Below, piece by piece: positions 58,919 to 64,000 of a stretch of 64,000 nucleotides of DNA. The notes below the pieces were generated by a model, which did not search any database, had not been told where the DNA came from, and saw only the letters and a program-made list of their open reading frames with translations. The position numbers were made by a program, and so were the translations under genes. The DNA is from Dolomedes plantarius. Lineage: Eukaryota; Arthropoda; Arachnida; Araneae; Dolomedidae. The stretch spans positions 161,266,767 through 161,330,766 of the forward strand of contig OU015496.1 in the NCBI GenBank assembly GCA_907164885.2, read 5' to 3'. The first letter of the stretch is position 1. Every line of letters begins with the position of its first letter.

Positions 58919-58987
<69 letters not shown>
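58919..58987. repeat. (TCTA)n(TA)n microsatellite
   Basis: A tetranucleotide run of TCTA followed by TA dinucleotides. Confidence 0.95.
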
Positions 58988-58990
<3 letters not shown>

Positions 58991-59089
58991 TCACGTGTGG
59001 AGTCGCAAGTTTATATAAATAAGCTCCCGTGTGTGCTTGAGCGAGTGTGTGTGTGAGAGTGTATATGCTGTGTGTCAAACGTATTTTAC

Positions 59090-59450
59090 GGTGTGTACAT
59101 ACATGAATATCCCAACTTTTCAGGACTATTGAAATAAAACTAAACAAAGTAGTACAATCTTGCTGTTCATCGTAAATCAAAAATAACGGTTGAAAGTTTA
59201 AATTCGATGCAGTTATAAGTGTTCATAGTGAGCCCCCTTAGTAACACGAAGGATATCGAGGTGGTACAATAAGTCATCCCACACTCTTTTCAGCATGTCT
59301 AGGTTTGAAAGGCTGCAGATATGCGTGTCTTAAGTTCGTCAACGTCATTTCTGATGTAGCCCCAGAAAAAAAAAATCAAGTTTGTACTTTGTTTACTTTT
59401 CTTTCAATTGCCCTGCAAAGTTGGGATATTCATTTATGTACACCCTGTAC
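59090..59450 (-). mobile_element. Short DUF4817-type deletion derivative with TIRs
   Basis: Inverted ends of about 66 bp: GTGTACATACATGAATATCC and the inverse of the right end, GTGTACATAAATGAATATCC, both continuing CAACTTT.CAGG. The minus strand between (about 59385-59215) reads FFFWGYIRNDVDELKTRI and so on, the C-terminal DFFLWGYIK...L..RI motif of DUF4817-type transposases. The rest of the enzyme is deleted. Confidence 0.65.
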
Positions 59451-59459
59451 ATTATTACT

Positions 59460-60040
59460 ATAATTTTCAGTTCACGTCATTTTCCAAACTCCGTCGTTGC
59501 TGATTTTCACACGGCTAACATTTTCGCAAATCCCTCTATGTCGCAAGGCGGAAAAGGAAGAAACTGTCATATGAAAATTAGAAAATAGGATGCAAACACG
59601 GAAAACACTGTTGATTGGCGTATTAACCAAGAGATATTTCCCCGTGTTTTTCCTATCCAAGCGGTGTAGGTGGAAAATGGCTAAGGAAACTCACCTATAC
59701 TGTAGAAATACAGTATGAAATCGATGCTTTAGAGCGTGGGACCTAAGAAATAATTAAGAAGTATTACAACCAACGAAAGGAATTAGGAAATGTCAAAGCA
59801 AATGCCTATAGTTTCATTTAACGTCAGTGTGTTTAGTCTTATGAACACCATGTAGATAGGAATACTTTTGTGATCCCAGTGTAAAGCTATTTAGGAGTTT
59901 ATGTTAATTCTCGCCAATTGTGATTTTGAAGACTTGTTGTTCACCCATTGTTATCTAATCATTCTTGTCAAATCCCAGGTAAGTTTTTCTTATTTCTTTT
60001 ATACTTCTGATTTCTTGGTCCTTTCTTGGTCCTTAATATA
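59460..60040. other. Intergenic stretch, nothing recognised
   Basis: Neither strand shows a convincing gene or repeat. Confidence 0.4.
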
Positions 60041-60860
60041 TATATATATATATAAGATCTTGTCTGTTTGTTTGTCCGCTATAGAATCCTAGACTGTTTC
60101 ACCCACCGGGACCAAATTCGGCACAGTTAATGTTAAGGACCCGAGAAACTTAAATCAGCAAAATTGAAGTTTGGGGCTCAATTAGACTTTTTAAAATTAA
60201 TTTATAAAGGATTTTTTGTTTCCCTAAGAGGTGCGATTACTCCCTGTGGATACAGACCGTTCCCCACAACACGTTATCTGTGAAATCCGACCTATCCCCC
60301 GCACGGTTATTACCAACCCCTCGGGGACGACGGGTGCGCGGGGGGGGGGAGAGCTTCATGGTAATAACCTTTGGCCTTGCCTAACCTTTGGCCTTGCCTA
60401 ACTGACTGATTGACTGACAGATAACTCACAGGCCAAACCGTTGGACATAAAGAGCTGAAATTTTGCATGGCAATTCTTCTATAGTGGAGTCTATAGAGGA
60501 AGGGTGAACTGAGAAAGATTTTTGAAAAATTCTTCTTCGATTTTTTTAAAATTAAATTTTTAAGCTGGGTTTCTAATTTTTTTAAGTTTCCATTTAAAAT
60601 GATAATCCGAGGGTTATAAAATTTATATCACGAAAATATCATAAAAATTACTTTAAAACGAAACCTTTTTCGAATCTCTACCTCCCTTTTCTGATTTTTG
60701 GTGAATTTTTAAAGATTAATTTTTAAAATTTAATTTATGAAATGCTGATCACGTGATTTCTTTTCTTTTTGTGATACTTTAAATTAATTTTGCGTTACGT
60801 GCGCAACAACGAAATAAATTGACAAAAGAAATATTAAAATACGGTAAAAATAAAATTTAA
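60041..60860 (+). mobile_element. Degraded Helitron-like sequence, composite
   Basis: The first part (about 60041-60400) has TATATATATAAGATCTTGTC, then GGGACCAAATTCGGCAC and a GC-rich block with a G-run, like a different Helitron 5' region. From about 60400, GACTGACAGATAACTCACAG, then CCGTTGGACATAAAGAGCTG and ATGCTGATCACGTGATTTC match the family at 46185, without either terminus. The phrase CCTTTGGCCTTGCCTAA is tandemly doubled at about 60368-60401. Confidence 0.45.
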
Positions 60861-61688
60861 CCACTAGAGTAACTGAGATGGGAGTTTTTTAAGAATGCAG
60901 TTCAAATTAGAATGATTTAACAGAACTTTCCCGGCTCTGCATTGTGTCCTTTGTTATTTGCAGTTTATCTCATCGTTTGAACCGATTTACAATTTGCTTT
61001 TTCTACGGTTTTTGGCCTTAGGAAAATTAAATACCGAATTACAATTCACTTTTTCAATGGTTTTTGGCCTTGGAGAAATTAAAAACCAATACGGTTTTTG
61101 GCCTGTCGACAATAAAAAATCGAATCACCAAAGTAAGGAAAATAGGCTTCATGTGGAATCCCGCCTAACTTTGAATAAATAAAGGGGATAATGCATCTTG
61201 CACTTTCCCTCTTGGGTGATGTGGAAAAAAGTGCGTCTCTTGGGTGATATGGAACAAACTGAGCTTTTAATGGAAAAATAAATAATAAAGGCAAATGTAA
61301 ATTATAAAACTTATTTCTAATTAAACAGTGGATCAAACAAATTAATTAAATCTAATTAAATAGTATCTAACAAATATAATTAAACAGTAAACTTAGTTCA
61401 CTGTTTCGCACGTTCAATCCAAACGTGCGAATCATGCAACACTGTGTTATTAATTCTCAATAAAATCAGACGTATAATCAGACGAAGGTCCGCAGACTCA
61501 AAGTTTCTTTCTTTCTTATTGTTTGTATATCATTTCAGTACAAACGCGCTAAGCGCAATCTGTCTAGCCAGATGAACATGAAGAGCGGGGGGTGCAGCCC
61601 AGTAATTTTTTGATGGAATGCATCAAAAATTTTATATCTATATATCTATGCATCATTACCTGTTTCTCATTCTGGGCAATAATGCTAG

Positions 61689-61740
<52 letters not shown>
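60861..61740. other. Intergenic stretch
   Basis: A phrase with GGTTTTTGGCCTT recurs around 61005, 61057 and 61095 (short imperfect tandem repeat). A (TA)n tract lies at 61688-61743. No gene. Confidence 0.4.
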
Positions 61741-61743
<3 letters not shown>

Positions 61744-61745
<2 letters not shown>

Positions 61746-62667
61746 GGGTGGCCATAATTAAACTGACAGTGCTCACAGTGTTCTGTAGTGCGATCTATTT
61801 GCGAGAACGACGCCACATTTTGTAGAAGTATTAAACAAGACGGGGGACGAAGAATTCCGCGAAAAAATAAATTAGTTCCAAAAGTCACCGCAAGGGGAAT
61901 ATTTGGCGCTGTGTAATAGAAAATAGATTGTTAACAAATGCAAATTAATACGGAATAAAATTACCTTTTATTATGCACATTTTCTTATTTAGTTCAAGTG
62001 CAATATGGCAACACTTTTAAAAAAGCGTAAAATCTACATAAACACCGATAAAGTCTCGTGATCTGCAATATCACGTACGCTGAGCAGAAGAAGAAGTTCT
62101 TTATTAAAATTTCATGTTACATCCATTGGCACAGTGCCAGCTGCTTGGGTTTTAAAAGGCAATGTGTTACGTTTCGAATCAATCGGATTGAAAGTTTATG
62201 TGCAATGTCTCCTTCTTTAGTCGAACGTGCGTTACTGGTCAAATTCTTTTACCTCAACCAGTGCAACGCGTCAGCCGTTCTTCGTGCTTTTAGAACGCAC
62301 AAAAAAATGCGTAAAGCTAACGGTCCTGTGTCAGTTAATGGGCTAAAAGCAATGGTTGCGACGTTTGAGAAAACAGGTTCTCTGAAGGTTCAGTCAGGCA
62401 GAGGACGAAAACCTGTACCACAGGATACAATCGAAGCAGTTGCCACGGCGATTGTCGACAGAGGACCAGACAATATTGCTGCCACTCTATTTTCTATTAC
62501 ACAGCGTCAAATATTCCCCTAGCGGTGACTTTTAGAACTAATTTATTTTTTCGCGGAATCCTTCGTCCCCCGTCTTGTTTAATCTTCCTACAAAATGTGG
62601 CGTCATTCTCGCAAATAGATCGTGCTACAGAACACTGTGAGCACTGTCAGTTTAATTATGGCCACCT

Positions 62668-62669
<2 letters not shown>
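61744..62669 (+). mobile_element. DUF4817-type transposon deletion derivative with complete long TIRs
   Basis: The left arm 61744-61930 and right arm 62482-62669 are near-perfect inverses of about 187 bp. They begin CCGGGTGGCCATAATTAAAC and end GGCCACCTGG. (TA)n lies immediately outside both ends. Between the arms lies an N-terminal transposase fragment. The right arm begins inside the coding sequence, showing an internal deletion that kept both ends. Confidence 0.85.
62058..62483 (+). pseudogene. DUF4817-type transposase, N-terminal fragment
   Basis: The likely start at 62205 is [20 protein letters not shown], then [15 protein letters not shown] (HTH), [35 protein letters not shown] and [10 protein letters not shown]. 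The frame then enters the right terminal repeat, so the catalytic domain is absent. It is nearly identical in this region to the minus-strand copy at 18261-17710, which extends further. Could not act alone; a remnant of a TE-encoded DNA-binding domain. Confidence 0.78.

Positions 62670-62670
<1 letters not shown>

Positions 62671-62762
<92 letters not shown>
62671..62762. repeat. (TA)n microsatellite at a transposon end
   Basis: TA-rich tract of about 90 bp directly beside the right end of the DUF4817-type element. Confidence 0.95.
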
Positions 62763-62763
<1 letters not shown>

Positions 62764-62938
62764 CAGAGCTCGATTTGAAGCGGAACGTGCCGGAACGACG
62801 TTCCGGTACCTCTCTTTAGGAAAAAAAATTACAGTAGATAAAAACATTTATTTAATCACATATTTTCTATGTTTTTAGTGGGTGAGCCTAGCCTATTATA
62901 TATATATAATAGGCTAGGCTAATATATTTATTTATTAA

Positions 62939-62940
62939 CC

Positions 62941-63015
<75 letters not shown>
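62939..63015. repeat. (TA)n microsatellite
   Basis: TA tract of about 75 bp inside a near-palindromic setting: AATAAATATATT-like arms and a TATTATATATATATAATA palindrome with TAGGCTAGGCT / AGCCTAGCCTA close by (62884-62922). Confidence 0.9.
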
Positions 63016-63018
<3 letters not shown>

Positions 63019-64000
63019 TAAATAAATAAATATATGGAGTAAACTGGCCTCTAAGTCATATAAGCTTTCATTAATTGGGTTATTTAGAGATGACCTAATG
63101 TCTCTGATATTAGTGTCGATCCTATAAATCCTAATTTGTGTCTGAAATTTCCTCACTAAGGTAACCTAACTGGTTTTTTTTTTCGTTTTGAATGGAGCAC
63201 ATTTTTGACTACATGCTTTTGGAGAAATCACATAAGGTACAAAAATATTTATAGACAGATGCATACTTGTAACATCCTCGACATTTTTCTTATACAGAAC
63301 AATAAAATATATAACATTAAATTAAAAAGGTGTCATACCGAAATAAATCTCCGAGCGAGGAAGTGTTACACTTTATCAATTTTCGATAGCTGCTGAATCA
63401 ATGGTAACGTTTTCTCCCCTGGGTTGGCTTCTCAATATCAATGGAAAAACTACTTTTGAGTATAAATGGAAATCTGCTTTTAAGAACGGTCAACTAGCCC
63501 AGACAGTAAGTAGTTGGGATCTTTCTTCTCCGCATACATATTGTGGCGTCATGACAAGTAGTAAGGCTATTCTCTCTGAGGCATTTTGAAGAAATTTCCC
63601 AACTATTGATCCATACCAAGAAAGACAGAGTTCTAATTAACAAACGAAGGCCACATTTTTAAAACAAAAATTCAACAATTTATTAACAAAAAAAATTAAA
63701 CATTAGACATTTTCGACCTATTCACTTAATTTACGTGCAGATTCACAGTGCGCGCTCCAGGGCCCATTCCGGCCCAAGAAAACAGGAGCCTCACAAAATC
63801 ACAACCGCTCGGGTCGATGTTCTACGCCGCTCTCTTGAAAAAACCACTCCAAGCCTCTCCTCTCGGCTGGCAATTCGGGGTCCGTCTTCTTGGAATGTCT
63901 GGATTTTCAGAAGGGGTGGAGGAGCGGCAGATTATCGGCTGACAATTCTTCTTAGACGCCGAACTTTATTACATTGCCGAAACGTTAAGATGACAGCTTT
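63016..64000. other. Right edge of the window, unassigned
   Basis: No gene supported. The last 250 bp are GC-richer than average, with open but unrecognised frames. They could belong to an insertion that continues outside the window. Confidence 0.35.

Noticed and set aside
63748..63942. A GC-richer open frame near the right edge.
   Set aside because: It is short, has no recognisable motif and lies in what may be the start of an insertion continuing outside. Not enough to call a gene.

Overview
The window is intron-rich, strongly AT-rich eukaryotic DNA from an arthropod. A spider is the most likely source. The one host gene has the exon order and residue pattern of an arthropod epidermal growth factor receptor (EGFR). 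The Tc1/mariner, DUF4817-type and Helitron-like elements, and the many (TA)n tracts, are of kinds I associate with spider genomes. The species assignment is inference.

Host gene: a single EGFR-like gene runs on the minus strand from its start codon at 42447 down to 3091, and continues beyond the low-coordinate edge. I could place 13 coding exons, all joined by GT-AG introns in compatible phase. Together they hold 1799 coding bases: 599 codons plus two bases. In order they encode a signal peptide, receptor L domain 1 (exons 2-4), the first furin-like cysteine-rich region (exons 5-8), L domain 2 (exons 8-10) and the start of the second cysteine-rich region (exons 11-13). The transmembrane segment and tyrosine kinase are not in the window. 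No second host gene was found.

Layout: 1-3090 holds the next intron, with a foldback MITE, a second MITE, a tRNA-like SINE head and a diverged direct repeat. 3091-19007 holds exons 13 to 6, with introns containing LINE, hAT, DUF4817-type, SINE and Helitron-like remnants. Intron 8 is built of repeats that copy the exon 8 splice donor. Intron 5 (19008-29336) is mostly one array of about 52 units of about 170 bp (20025-28916). Intron 4 (29522-37215) holds an inverted Helitron pair, two tandem mariner/Tc1 copies separated by a 500-N gap, one almost intact Tc1 transposon with perfect ends, and a decayed mariner. Exons 5 to 1 lie between 29337 and 42447, with a partial tandem triplication of exon 2 in intron 2. 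From 42448 to 64000 lies upstream or intergenic DNA: nested DNA transposons, TTAA-target MITEs, Helitron-like elements, a pogo-like element, an IR/DR-type Tc1 and a DUF4817-type deletion derivative.

The genes do not form a functional cassette. This is one developmental receptor gene whose introns have been expanded by mobile and tandem repeats. The most unusual signals are local duplications that carry exon-intron boundaries (exon 2 and exon 8 donors) and the large intronic satellite with higher-order structure.
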